Made by a program: the position numbers and the translations under genes
In this document: positions 1 to 11,018 of the stretch, piece after piece
Layout of the letters: each line of letters starts with the position of its first letter
Numbering within the stretch: position 1 is the stretch's first letter
The notes under the pieces: generated by a model
What the model saw: only the letters and a program-made list of their open reading frames with translations
Told to the model about the DNA's origin: nothing
Databases searched by the model: none
Assembly: GCA_963969365.1 (NCBI GenBank)
Contig: OZ017755.1
Span: 124,001 to 188,000 of the forward strand
Source: Asterochloris sp. CNOR1
Lineage: Eukaryota; Chlorophyta; Trebouxiophyceae; Trebouxiales; Trebouxiaceae
Direction: 5' to 3'
DNA length: 64,000 nucleotides

Positions 1-3000
1 CACAGGGCTCAGCAATTGCCTGGATTGCATCAAATTTGCATAAATTTGAAATGCCTGGTGCAGTGGCCTGCCTCCAATGTGTATCCGGCGAAGCCACAAC
101 ACTGGAAACTCCAGTTGCCATTATAAGTGGGTCTTGAATTGCTTACAGCGCTGAGTCCTGAAGGGCTCTTACAGCTGCTTCTTGGCTGCTGCTATGGGCC
201 TGGTATGCTCTAGTCCTGGCTGTGTCTCAGAGATGGCTGACTGTGTCTCTTCTGTAGGATGCATGCGGCCATGTCACCCAGAAATTTGCAGTTGCCCCGC
301 AAAGGAAACTCAAATCATTTACAGAAGGACCTACCTGCTCGTTGTGCCAGCTGAGGCCCTTTCATATTGCATGCCTGCAGGTGGCCCTGTCCGCCGATGT
401 GCTGTACTATTTTGTTGTGGATGGCTTCAATGGGGCAGCTGGAACCTGGGCCATTGACATTGAGGCAATGGACAACTCCACTGTCGCGGGGCAGCTCATC
501 TCTGGCACCTATGCTCTGGCAGAGTACTCAGCTAGCGGCAACAGCACCAACAGTGAGTCTGGTTGTGCTTGCTGCATGCTGCGGGCAGGGCAGAACGACG
601 TGCAACTGGGTGTCAGGGCGCATGCGGCTGCAGCTAATGCTGCTGCTGAGTGACTCTGCGGTGGGTGGCCGCATGACCAGCCGCCAGCCTGCTCATACCA
701 GCGAATTGGGCCAGGAGTACGCCAACAGCGGGCCATGCTTTTCTGGGAAACTCAGCAATCAGCTCAGCTCGGCTCGGCTCGGCTCGACTCGGCTCAGCTC
801 AGCTCAGCTCAGCTCACAATCAGCTCGGCTGTGGTGGGTGATCAGCTGCAGCCACTCTGGAACTTTATTGTCCTGCATGCCCTGCCTATGGCAGCAACTC
901 ATAGGCACCAGGCTGCACCAGCATCCACAATGTCTGACCCAGCCGTTGAAGGCTGCCGCGCTGGGGCTGGCAGCTCACAGAAGTCTCATCCGCCTGGTGC
1001 TGGCATTGCGAGAAAACGAACCCACTCAGCCCTGAACACGTATGGCTTGTACAGTTGCTGGCTGCCCACCCCTCATCATTGCAACCTCAAATCTTAAATG
1101 CTATATCTGTTTGTTCTGTTCGGCCCGTTTTAGCGCAACCGGCATCCCTTGCAAAGTCAAATGCCTTTTGCAGGCACCACGACCAGCTCTGTGGCAGACC
1201 CCCCACCAGAATCCTACCTGATAGCTCAGACCTGGGGCGACTGCCAGTGCGGGCAGGCCATGCAGGTACTGCGGAGCCTACACTGTGCAGAGTGCTTGCT
1301 GTTAGGATCAAGCCCTGCACCATGACTCCATGGGTTGCTGACGAGTGCAGCTCTGTGTGGATGGGGCTCACAGGACAGATGACAATGGCAGTCCAGAGTT
1401 GGGTCAGAGCAAAAGGGCTTGCATCTGAGGATGGCAGTCGAGTGATGGGCCAGATTGAAGGGCTTCTGACGATTTGCCACCTAATGCTTGACCTGCAGGA
1501 CACCTCAGCCACCTGCCACAACCTGTACCAAGTGCTGCCCCTGGCTGTGTGTGTGGACGCTGCCTCCACGCCAGCCCGCTACGAGCCCTGCGACCCCACC
1601 TGCCCCGCCAACAGCACAGGCAACCACTTTGAGCCTGATCCCTGGGGGGCCATCACCGCCCAGTGCAACAGCACCCAGCAGACGCGTACAGGTGGGCTGA
1701 CCAAGTCAAGCAAGTCTGTTGTCCTGCACTGCAACCTGTTGGAGGCCAGTGTCCGTGCCCTACCCTGGCCCTTGCTTCGGAACAGGGCTCAGCTGGGGGC
1801 TGGCTCATACCTGTTCTATGTCATCAGTCTGGAAGCTAGAGCATACGTGATGCAGCTTTGAGGTAGAGTTTGCACACGGAGCCGCTGAGTCCTGAGGCCA
1901 GCTGATAGTCTGAGTCTGAACACAAGAAGCTCTTGCTGCCAATTGGGTGGTCAACCCTGATCCCCCATGCACAGCGCAACAAGCTCTGCCAGGCGTGCAC
2001 GCTTCTCCATGCTTACCCAGCACGCTGCACTGCTGCCATGTGCAAGCCCCTGCCTGATCAGAAATGGGCCAGACCTTGCCTTGAAGCACCACTTGATCTG
2101 ACAAACACAACAGCTGTGGCCACAGCCTGGGTGCTGCTGCCTGCAGGTACCTGCCTGAGCAGCGCAGGCACTGCCACTACAGCCACAAGCTGCTCCTCAG
2201 CCGTGACCAGTCGCCCAGCTGCTACAGCCCCCTGCATACAGAACGTGTGGCAGGTGGCCGCCTGGAGTGCCTGCTCCAAGGCTTGCGGCAGTGGGGGCAC
2301 CCAATCTAGGAGCGTGCACTGTGTGCAGTTTGAGGGGCAGGACCAGACCACGGTGAGCAGGCCTCAGAGGTGCCCCTGGTGAGGATGCCATGCAAGAGGG
2401 TGAGCTGTGTGTTGTGCCTGGGCAGCAGAAGTGCAGGCCTGCACCACCAGGAGGGTATTGCACACATGGCTTTCTGCATGGGTAAGGCTGCGGCATGATC
2501 AGCAGGGCCTGGCCCTCCACAGCCATGCAGAAAAGCTTGTTCTTTCACATCTTGCAATACTTGATGTGCATGTGTTCACTGCAAGCACCAGTCTGCCACA
2601 GAAGCCTTCAGGAAATCGTGGATTCTAAGTTCCCAGCACAACAGCCTTTCACATCTTGCACTTGAACCAGTGTATGTGCACATGTCTGCCACAGAAGCAT
2701 CTGAGAAACCTGTGGAAGCTGCCCGCCCGGCATGACTTCCAAGATCTATGATCTGTTTGCCACTGGACCAGTGTATGTGCGCACTGCTGCAGGTAGGCGA
2801 CAGCCTGTGCTCAGGCACAAAGCCGGCCAGTACCCAGTCGTGCAACACGGGCACGTCCTGCAACTTCTGCAAAGGGCAGTCATGCAGCGGCCAAGGCACC
2901 TGCAGCAGCACCAAGCAAGCCTGTGTCTGTGACTCGGGGTACAAGGTGAGCCTCAGGGAGCATGCCACCCCGCAAGATGAAGCCCTGACCTGCTTGCAGG

Positions 3001-6000
3001 GGCTGCAAGAAGCTGTGACCTCCTTTCATGTTGTGGGTGTTGCTTGTACTTGACATGGCTTAACAAGACAGAGTTGCCTCGCACTCCATCAGACTCAAAC
3101 AACCTTGTTCCTGCTACATACCATGAGCAGCACCCCCATCAACTGCTCAAGCGCCCTAACAGGACACCAACCAGGCAGGCTCACACACAGCGCCTCCTGC
3201 AGGGCACCTTCTGCAGCGTCCCCATCAACTGCTCAAGCGCCCTAACAGGACACCGACCAGGCAGGCTCACACACAGTGCCTCCTGCAGGGCACCTTCTGC
3301 AGCATCCCCACCAACTGCACGGGCGCCCTGGACGCTGATGGGGCCTGCTGCGATTATGAGCTGACGCGAGCGGGAGTGTGCTGCCCATCTGGGCAGCTGG
3401 ACGGTAACCAGGACTGCTGCTCAGGGGTGGTGGATGCGGTGGGCGTCTGCGGCGGTGGGGCGCTGGCCATCGACTGGCAGGGGGACGCCTGTGAGGTCAG
3501 CGAGGCTGGGACCGAGCGTTTTGGTCAGAGGGCTGTCGTTCATGAATGGAGCGGCTGCCGTTCAAACCCTCAAAACCCCTCAGCCATGCTGCCACCGCCC
3601 TGCAGGGGACTCTGGACGCCCAGGGCCGCTGCTGCACAGGCATCCTCGACAGCTTTGGCGTCTGCAACGGCTACGACAGCTCAGGGGATATCCTGGTGTC
3701 AGCCTCAATGAGCGCCACCACCAACAGCCTGCAGGTCTCCCTTCTGGCTGGAGCACTGGGCATTGGCGCTGCCAACATCTCAGCCTACAGCGCGTGAGTC
3801 CTGTCCAGCTGTTGTCAAGCAATTGTCGCCCACGCACCCAAGAGTCCAAGCCGCAGTCCAGGGGACACTGCTCTGTGGGCTGTGGTGCAGCAGCCCCTGG
3901 CTGGCTGGGCAGCCTGAAATGCAGAGTCCGCTTGGTATGCCCCTGCTTGGTGTGTCGCTATGGTTTGTCCAGCCATTGGGCCGGCTCCAGCCATTGCCTG
4001 AAGCCTGAAGAACAGGTGGGGCATGGATTTAAAGGGGAACAGGCACCTGCCTGAACAGCCGCAGTGACTGAAACATGTGTGGCATGCATTCAGTAGGGGC
4101 AGGCACTTGCCGGGTGAGACGATCAGTTGGGGTGTACAACCTCGGTGCCACCCTGTAAGAACAGCTGTGCTGTGCAGCAGTGACTTCAGCATTGCCCTGC
4201 TGAGCAGCATCAGCACCAGGATGCCGCCTGAGACCCTGCTGAGGGTGTGCCATTCCATGCTGCAGGAGCAGCACCCCCACCAGTTCCACATCCCGCCGGC
4301 GCGCTCTGCTGCAGGCGGGCCTCACAGTGGACGGTTTAGCCGCGGCTGCTGTGCCCTCAACAACAACAGCAGCCCCTGCCACCACAGGTGCCATTGTGGC
4401 CAGCACTCAGGCAGTGGTTCAGTACCAGGTGAGCCGCTCACTCAGGCCTGACCTGAACATAGCAGCTGCACCTGCCGCTCTTTCTGCTGCTGACTGCAGT
4501 TACATGTGGAACACAACCATGCAGGCCTGATGTTGCCTCGAACTGATTGCTGCTCAATGACATGGTGCCTGCGGCAATCAAAGTGATGGTGATGCTGTCC
4601 GGTCGTAATGATGCCGTCCCAGCATCTGTGATTGCGCCTCTCAAGGGGGTTGGGTGGACCACTGCAGCTCGGTCCTTCATGGTGCTGTCAAGGTGTGGCA
4701 AACTGAAACATGCAGCCTATTGAAACATGTATAGTGCGGCCTGCAGGTGGCCACCCAGAGCCCCAGCAGCCTGCTCCCCTTTTCCTTCCAGTGAGCCAGA
4801 CAGGGCCCTCGCTCAGCAAAATCGCCGACATTTTGCTGTCCCTTTATGTGCCATGTTGATGCCTGCAGGTGACTGCCCAGAGCCCCAGCAGCCTAGCCAG
4901 TACCTCAGCTGCATTGTCTGTGGGCCAAATATAGCGCTCGCGCAGCAACATTCAGATATTGCATTGTCCCCATCAACTTCCCTAGTGCTGCCTGCAGGTG
5001 GCTGCCCAGAGCCCCAGCAGCCTTGCCATCACCTCAGCAGCCTTGACTGTGGGCCAGGCAGAGCGCCTGCTCAGCAACAGCTCCGACATCGCGCTGTCCT
5101 CAGTGCAACCCCTGCCTGTCTGCGGCAACGGCGTCTGCGAGGTTGGGGAGCGCCCCAATGTGGCGTCCGTGGGGCTCACAGCCAAAGGTGCGATGCCTCC
5201 AGGCCGCTGTAGGCCCCCACTGCTAGGCAGTGCTGGTTCTTTCGTACCTTCTTTGCATTGCACACCTGTTTTGGCACACCTTGAAAGTGCTCCTGGGCAG
5301 CAGCTGCCAACCCCTGTTGCCCCTGCCAAAGCTTGCAGCATCGCCATGTGCTGACATCCCACCTGCACTCAACGCCCAAGCCCTGCACCTCGGCTATGCT
5401 TAGACAGCAGCCTGGACCAGGAGACTAAGACTATATTCAAAAGGCCTTGACTACGACCTGGGTTTCACCGTGCATCCCTGGACAGCAAGAGTGATGCACA
5501 AGCAGGCTGCATCCTTGCTTGGATTAACTGCATGCCATGTCAAGCACTTTATCCACAATTGTGTGCATGATTTGGATGGTATGCTGCAAATCCGACTCTC
5601 AGAGCCTTTGTCTGGGATGCAGGATATTCTGAATCAGTGCACAAACCAGGGCGCTCACTTGCTCTGGGTTACCTTTGGTCAGTACAAACTTTTGCCTCTG
5701 TGCTGACATCTTCAAAGGCTGGCAACCCATCAGATGGTTTGGGCTCCCGTACAGGCTCCAGAGCAGGGCGCAGTTTCTGTCGTCACCATCTCCGGGCTGG
5801 TTCAGGTTGTTTGTTCACTTGCCACACCTGCAGGTGGGTGTGCGCTGGACTGCCCAGTTCCCTACACCTCCTGCCAAATACCCTGACGAGTTTCACCCTT
5901 TGATTCCTTGCCATGCCTGCAGGTGGGTGCGCCACGGACTGCCCAGTCCCCTACACCTCCTGCCCAATACCCTCAGGGTCGCTGTCCATGTGCGGCGGGC

Positions 6001-6839
6001 CCCCTCGAGGCATCTGCTCGACAGCCACAGGCGCCTGCTCTTGCAGCACGGGGTACAGCGGCTCAGACTGCAGCAGCTGCACTGCTGGCTACACCCGCCA
6101 GGGGACGCGCTGTATCACCACAGGTGGGGTGGCAGCAGGCAGCCTGCCGGTGCCTCAGCCAGCCAGGGCTGACCTACAGGGCTCTACTGCAGCAGTGCTG
6201 TGTCGGTGCCACCTGGGCTGTCTGTCGTTGCTGGCAGCGTACCAGAAGCAGCCGCCATTGCCTGCCCCATGTCTGTGGGTGCCTCGACCAGCCAAGGCGG
6301 GTGTACAGGCTTGTTTTGCAGCAGTGCTGTGACGTTTACCTGGGCTGTCAGTCATTGCTGGCAGCATGCAGCGAGCAGCCATCGTTTCAAGGTTCTCCAT
6401 GTGCTCTTGTCATGCCGCAGGACAGTGCATGTCAGCCTCTGTCCCTCTGCCATGCACCGGCACCCTGACAGCCAGCTGTGTCTGTGCAGGTGCCGAAGCA
6501 AGCTCCAGTGCGGCGGGTCTGGTGTGGTGGATCATTGTGATAGTCATAGGCGTGGGGGTGGTGCTGGCTGTAGCGCTGGCTGCGCTGTTCGTTGCCTGGC
6601 GCCTGAGGGCGGCCAGGCAGCGCAGAGCAGCCGCGTACGCAGCGACAGCTGACGCTAAGCTGCAGGGGCCGCCTGCAGCAAAGGCCCCCATAGGCCTCAG
6701 CGCCTATGCAGGTTCAGGCCAGCCACAAGGCTATGCTCAACCTAGGCAGCAGGTGGGGTATCGCAGCGCAGTGGCGGCGCCTCAGCAGCAGCAGCCTACC
6801 TCGTATGACTACCCTGGCCCCCGACCACTGCCAAGATAG
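1..6839 (+). CDS. Thrombospondin-1/EGF-type single-pass membrane protein, 5' end missing
   Basis: The 3' part of a multi-exon gene. Exons are read from tgcag acceptors, GT donors and coding content at about 383-550, 1498-1691, 2146-2353, 2796-2945, 3292-3495, 3605-3797, 4267-4428, 4999-5188, 5924-6123 and 6490-6839. The exon at 2146 carries a thrombospondin type-1 repeat (WSACSKACGSGGTQSR). The exon at 2796 is EGF-like (six Cys, CSGQGTCSSTKQACVC). Those at 3292 and 3605 are Cys-rich (GACCDYELTRAGVCC). The exon at 5924 has a second EGF-like module (GACSCSTGYSGSDCSSC). The last exon has one transmembrane helix (WWIIVIVIGVGVVLAVALAA), then a basic stop-transfer stretch and a Pro/Gln/Tyr-rich cytosolic tail ending in TAG. 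Inferred: a type I cell-surface or extracellular-matrix protein. No catalytic domain is seen. The signal peptide should lie left of the window. Exon edges are approximate. Confidence 0.7.
767..820. repeat. Pentanucleotide microsatellite (GGCTC/AGCTC)n
   Basis: A run of alternating AGCTC and GGCTC pentamers, about ten units, inside an intron of the surface-protein gene. It is self-similar by strand slippage and shows no coding signal. Confidence 0.85.
3134..3390 (+). repeat. 86-bp tandem repeat of an exon start, three copies
   Basis: The acceptor and first ~50 bases of the exon beginning near 3292 (GGCACCTTCTGCAGC..) occur three times at an 86-bp period: about 3134, 3220 and 3306. The first two are near-identical to each other. 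Only the third opens into the full Cys-rich exon. Repeats 1 and 2 keep CTGCAGG acceptor-like sites. Confidence 0.85.
4746..5188 (+). repeat. Decayed tandem copies of the exon at 4999
   Basis: CTGCAGGTG..GCCCAGAGCCCCAGCAGCC starts at about 4742, 4864 and 4995. The first two copies carry indels and substitutions that break the reading frame. The third is the intact exon (VAAQSPSSLAITSAALTVGQ). The order is the same as in the 86-bp repeat: ghosts upstream, functional copy last. Confidence 0.8.
5828..5990 (+). repeat. Duplicated exon start of the second EGF-like exon
   Basis: CTGCAGGTGGGTG(T/C)GC..GACTGCCCAGT..CCTACACCTCCTGCC occurs at 5828 and again at 5917 (89-bp period). The second copy is the true exon. 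A related ~129-bp duplication (GCAGCAGTGCTGTG..CTGGGCTGTC) lies in the next intron at about 6189 and 6318. Confidence 0.8.
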
Positions 6840-7457
6840 TGCCTAGGAAGTCACAGTAACTGCATCTGACAAGGCCCAGACAATGAATTGCCACACCACT
6901 CTCCGCTCTCAAACATAAGCTTGAGAGGGAGCCCCAACATTGATCAATGAGTGTAAAGACCTGATTGGATTAATCATTTCATTTGTACTGAACCAGCAGT
7001 GAAGGTCATTGCATGCACAGAAGACGGCCAAATGGGCTCACTGAAATTTGTCTGACTGACAGCTCATAAAGTTATGATCGCACAGGATGTTGTTGCTGCA
7101 TGTGCAGCACTCGCCACAATGCAGTGCCAACATGTGAACAACAGACAGTGTCTGGCATACTTCAGCCTGAGAAGGCACATGGGGACAGAGCCTCAGGAGA
7201 ACAAAATCAGATGTGAGTGCTCGGCCACAGGGAAAACCCGCTATTGGTAGAAGGGGCACGTATGAGTTTCCCAGGACCTGCCAGCACTGTGCAGCCTGCG
7301 TGCTGCTGGCTAGCGCGTTTGCCTGCTGTGACTGTGCGCATCCAGCAGCATGAAGGGCAGTCTGCAAGGCCTGCAAGATGGCTGCTGTGGTCACGCGCGG
7401 CTGCGCCTGCCCTGCAAAACCTTGAGGTCATTCCTGAGTCTGCTGCTGCTGGCAGCG
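6840..7457. other. Intergenic region between convergent genes
   Basis: Follows the stop codon of the surface-protein gene and precedes the stop codon of the leftward GARP gene. It presumably holds both 3' UTRs. I see no credible coding exon or repeat here. Confidence 0.6.
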
Positions 7458-8648
7458 TCAGTGTCTGTGGCCTGCATGGGGGTTGCCGGCAGCCATGAAG
7501 GCAGCCGCTTCAGCGGGGGACATCGCCTGCAGCTGCGCTGCGGCCTGCTGCAGCTGCACCGCCGTCAGAGGCTCCATGGCAGGCGCGCTCCGCACCGCAA
7601 GGGGTGACTGCGCCTCCAAGCTCTGCGCCCCCTCGCCCTGACTGGTGGGGCAGGCGACCGGGTTGGGCGGCCCCGCAGGCTCGTCCTCTCCACTGCGCCG
7701 GAGCTGCAGGCGGTACTTCTGGAGGTGGCTCGCCACGTTCTCGCGGGTCAGGCCGTCCACGCTCATCAGCTGCAGGCAGTGCAGTGCCTGGTTTTGGCAG
7801 ACACAGCTGCAGGCAAGGTCAACCTGCAAGAGGGTTTCAAAGCAGCTGCAACAGGCACCCTTGATGGCTGCAGGCAGCACAGGGAGCTATTTTCACTGTT
7901 GGCAACAACAAAGTGAAGCCAGTGCGGTGGATGAGCTGCACATAGAGCAGCGGCTGCATGGGCATGGGTGGCGACCTGTATGGCAGCCAGTGCGCACCCA
8001 AAAATACAGGCTTCCCTGTACCAAGGGCAGCCGCATCATCGACACTCCCTGTGAAGCAGCCCCTCTGGCCGCTCACACATTCTGAAGGTGCTGCCACTAC
8101 CATTGACAAAACCTGGGTCCATGCGCAGCGGCATAACAATAATGTCAGCAGCATCCCACCTTGGCCCATGCAGGCAGCCACCACCCCTCCCACCCTCTCG
8201 CTGAGTGGCTGGTGGTTTGTGGTACATTTTTAGCCTTCTGATTGCTCTACATCATGATCACCCAAAGGCTAAGTCTTGGGAATCTACTCATCAGACTGGC
8301 GAAGGTAGCGCCACCTTCAGCTGCCCAGCCCTGGCCTGCGCGAAACTTTTGAAGGCCCTGTTCGCAAGGCATTTTGCTCGACAGCAGTGCCCAAAGCAAA
8401 TCTCGGCTTGCCGGTGTGCCCCCTTTCCGCTGCTTCCCAGAGACACCCATGCTGACTCTCATGTTCAGGCAGCTGTGCCGCTTACAGCACCCTACCACGT
8501 GGCCACCTGCCCCTTACCTGCATGATGGTCTTAGGGACAGCGCTCTTGACGCCCAGCTGCTTGACGGCGTCCACAAAGCGCTGGTGCAGCTGCGGGGTCC
8601 ACACCAGCCGCGGGCGCTTGACAGCTTTAGCAAACTCGTCCTGGTCAC
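7458..8648 (-). CDS. GARP (MYB-like) transcription factor, LUX/PCL1 type, 3' exons
   Basis: Two exons are clear. The first, 8648-8518, encodes [19 protein letters not shown] and runs through SAVPKTIMQ to a GTAAGG donor. The second, 7769-7458, encodes [20 protein letters not shown] then LQLRR, and ends in TGA after a Gln/Ala-rich tail. Joined in frame they form a complete GARP DNA-binding domain, with the intron between Q and L in the last helix. The SHLQKYR signature and the [12 protein letters not shown] start match the LUX ARRYTHMO/BOA branch (plant evening complex; the alga Chlamydomonas has related clock GARP proteins). Expected to act in the nucleus as a sequence-specific regulator. Upstream exons are not resolved; a low-complexity exon around 9300-9420 (-) could be one. 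Confidence 0.85.
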
Positions 8649-10533
8649 CTGCAGGGCAGAGCCATCAGGCTGGTGGCTGTCCAGCCTAGATGCAGGCCAG
8701 GTCCTTGTCCGCTGCAGGGCGCATGCGCAGCCTTACTGAAGGATGTGAGTTTTTGATGCTTTGTGAATTTCCATACCTGCAGGTCAAGACATCAGAATGC
8801 AACAGAAGCACGTGACAGCCGAGAGTCAGGCTGGACAGCTTAAAGCTGCAACCAATCGCAGATGTCTGCAGACAGACGCTGCCCTGAGAGAGTTAATACC
8901 TCGAACTGCCAATATCTGGCCCATAATCCCTGCTGTGGGCAAGAAGTTGCGGCCAAGACCCCCTTGAAGCTGCAGGCCATGTGATGCAAACCTCACTGCC
9001 GCACTAAACAGGCCCAGCTCAAGGCACAGGAGCATCAGATTGCGCTGCAGCCGTCAGCGCCCGCCACCAATCGTGTTCTTGCCTCCCGTTGCGGCTGTGC
9101 AAGATCCGTGCAGGCACCCCCCAAGCGGGCGGCACCGGCAAGCTGCCAGGCTTGGGCGGCGTGCTACGGCTGTGACTAGTGGCTGCTGCAGAGCCTATGC
9201 ATGGCCCTGCTGCCTGCTCAGGGGGTGCAGGCTGAAGTCAGAGCATGCAGCCCTCCTCACATTGCATGAGCATCCCTGCAGGCTAAATTTCTTTCATTCT
9301 TCCTCCAGAGCATTCTTTCGCCCACCTGCTGCATCAGAGCTGGAGGGCTGCCCTAGACCTGTGTTCTGGGGCATCCCTGTTGCGTTGTTGGCGGGGTGGC
9401 CCCCACCGCCGGCAGGTGCCGCCTGATGCAGCTCCTCGCTGGACCGCTGCCGCAGGGGCTGTGGCAACGTGGAGGGTTGGGCGTTCTCGTTGGGCTGCCC
9501 TGACAAGCCCGTTGCCGGCAGCTGGCCTGCACAGTTCCAGGCTCCATGCTCAGCACTGACTGGCCAGCACCAACGCTCAGCAAAAGTGGCATTTGCTGAG
9601 CTGCCCTGGAAAGCCCTTGACCACCAGCTGGCCTGCACAGTTGAAGGCTGCATGCTCAGCACTGAGTCCCCAGCACCAATGCCCAGTAACACTGGCACTT
9701 GCTGAGCTGCCCTGTTATGCCCTGGGCTGGCAGCTGGCCTGCACACAGAAGCAGCAACTCACGCTCAGAAGTGACTGTTCTGGCCATGTCGGCATTCGCT
9801 GAGCTGCCCGGACAGCGGCTGCGAACAGCTGAGGCTGGTCATGCTGAACAGCAGAGGAGGTGGCTTGTGACTGGGTGCCTCTCACCGTGGCCAGATGTTC
9901 GCTGGGGGCTGCCCTGCAGGCTGAACACCCATTCCTGGGACACCGCAGGGCCCTGGCTGCCCCCAATGCCAGAGACGAAGCCTGGCAGTTGAGACTGCTG
10001 CTGCCGCTGCTGGGGTGGCTTGCTCTGCCCTGCAGGAGGATGATACAGACCTCAGACTCCAATAGAGGGCGCCTAGCATATGAAGAGTGCCAGATTCTTC
10101 ACCTGCCCCATCCCCCTGTGCCGCATCTGCCCCAGTGCTGCTGCTCATCCCTGGGAACGTCCGCAGTAGGCTGTTCTGCGCTGCTGCAGGCAGGTAGGCC
10201 AGGCGCATGCTGTCTCCATGACTGCCCGAGAGACCAGCAAAAGGGATGCCAAATGCGCTGGCCAGGGTTGGGCTGATGAGGGGCTGCAGCGCGCACAGCA
10301 GACATTAGGTGCAGTCCCCGCTGCAGCAGCAAGGCAGGAATGGTTGCATACTGCCCCAACCTGGTTCAAGGGAGCCAGCTCATGGCTGGCCGGCAGGCCT
10401 TGGGAGCCCTGCAGGACCTGAGTGTCGGTCATCCTGTGATGGTATTCCTGGATCTGTTCTAACGCAACAACCTGCGAGGGTCGGTCGGCATAGATATGAG
10501 TACCATGCAGACGCAAACCCGCTGTGGCCACAC
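8649..10533. other. Region upstream of the GARP exons, few supportable exons
   Basis: Probably contains 5' exons of the leftward GARP gene. A Gly/Ala/Asn-rich open stretch on the minus strand at about 9294-9420, ending at a GTGGGCG donor-like site, is the best candidate. Otherwise the region holds the 106-bp tandem repeat listed separately and no recognisable domain. Confidence 0.4.
9490..9810. repeat. ~106-bp tandem repeat, three to four copies
   Basis: Units begin GAGCTGCCC(T/G)G.. near 9497, 9598, 9704 and 9799, and contain GGCAGCTGGCCTGCACA and GCTCAGCACTGA. Copies differ by roughly 15-25%, and the fourth is partial. Same style as the exon-edge repeats elsewhere, but I could not tie it to a particular exon. 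Confidence 0.75.
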
Positions 10534-10604
10534 ACACTAGTGGTGTAGTGGTAACATAGATGCTTCCCACGCATCTGCCCGGGGTTCGATTCCCCGCTGG
10601 TGTA
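10534..10604 (+). tRNA. tRNA-Gly (anticodon CCC)
   Basis: A cloverleaf can be drawn by eye. The acceptor stem pairs ACACTAG with CTGGTGT (one G-T wobble), followed by discriminator A. The D arm contains GTGTAGTGGTAAC. The anticodon stem GATGC/GCATC encloses loop TTCCCAC with anticodon CCC. The T arm is CGGGG-TTCGATT-CCCCG. No intron. B box GGTTCGATTCC is canonical. It lies between two minus-strand genes. Confidence 0.93.
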
Positions 10605-11018
10605 GTAGTCCTAATCTGATCTTTTGGGTGGCTGTGTCAACATCGAAACGACAGGACAGTTGAGGAGCTTAAAACACGGCTTAAAATCACGGAGGGACAT
10701 ATAGGCTGGCACGTTCAAAATTCACAATGTCAGTCGTCCAGCATATAAATCAGCTCTGGCGCATGGTATCTAAGGGGTCTAACTTCCTGTCTACGGTAGG
10801 CAGCCAGGGGGTACACCGGAGGTCAGCAAGCATGTTACCATATGTCTTGCAAGATTCTGAATATCTGCCAAGCATGCCTGACGTGCCCCGTCGTCCTCTT
10901 GATAGCCAGTCAGAGTACATGCATTCCAAAAGTGCTGCCCGCACAGCAGGGCAGCTCAGCTGCCGCGGAGGGGTGCGTCCAGGGCACTGCTCAAGCAATC
11001 TCTGATGTCTGTGCCGAC
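10605..11018. other. Intergenic region between the tRNA and the exonuclease gene
   Basis: About 410 bp; the right part presumably contains the 3' UTR of the leftward exonuclease gene. No domain-bearing open frame or repeat seen. Confidence 0.5.

Noticed and set aside
367-1861. Long open frames at the left edge.
   Set aside because: They run through introns and the pentamer microsatellite; only short stretches bounded by splice sites look coding.
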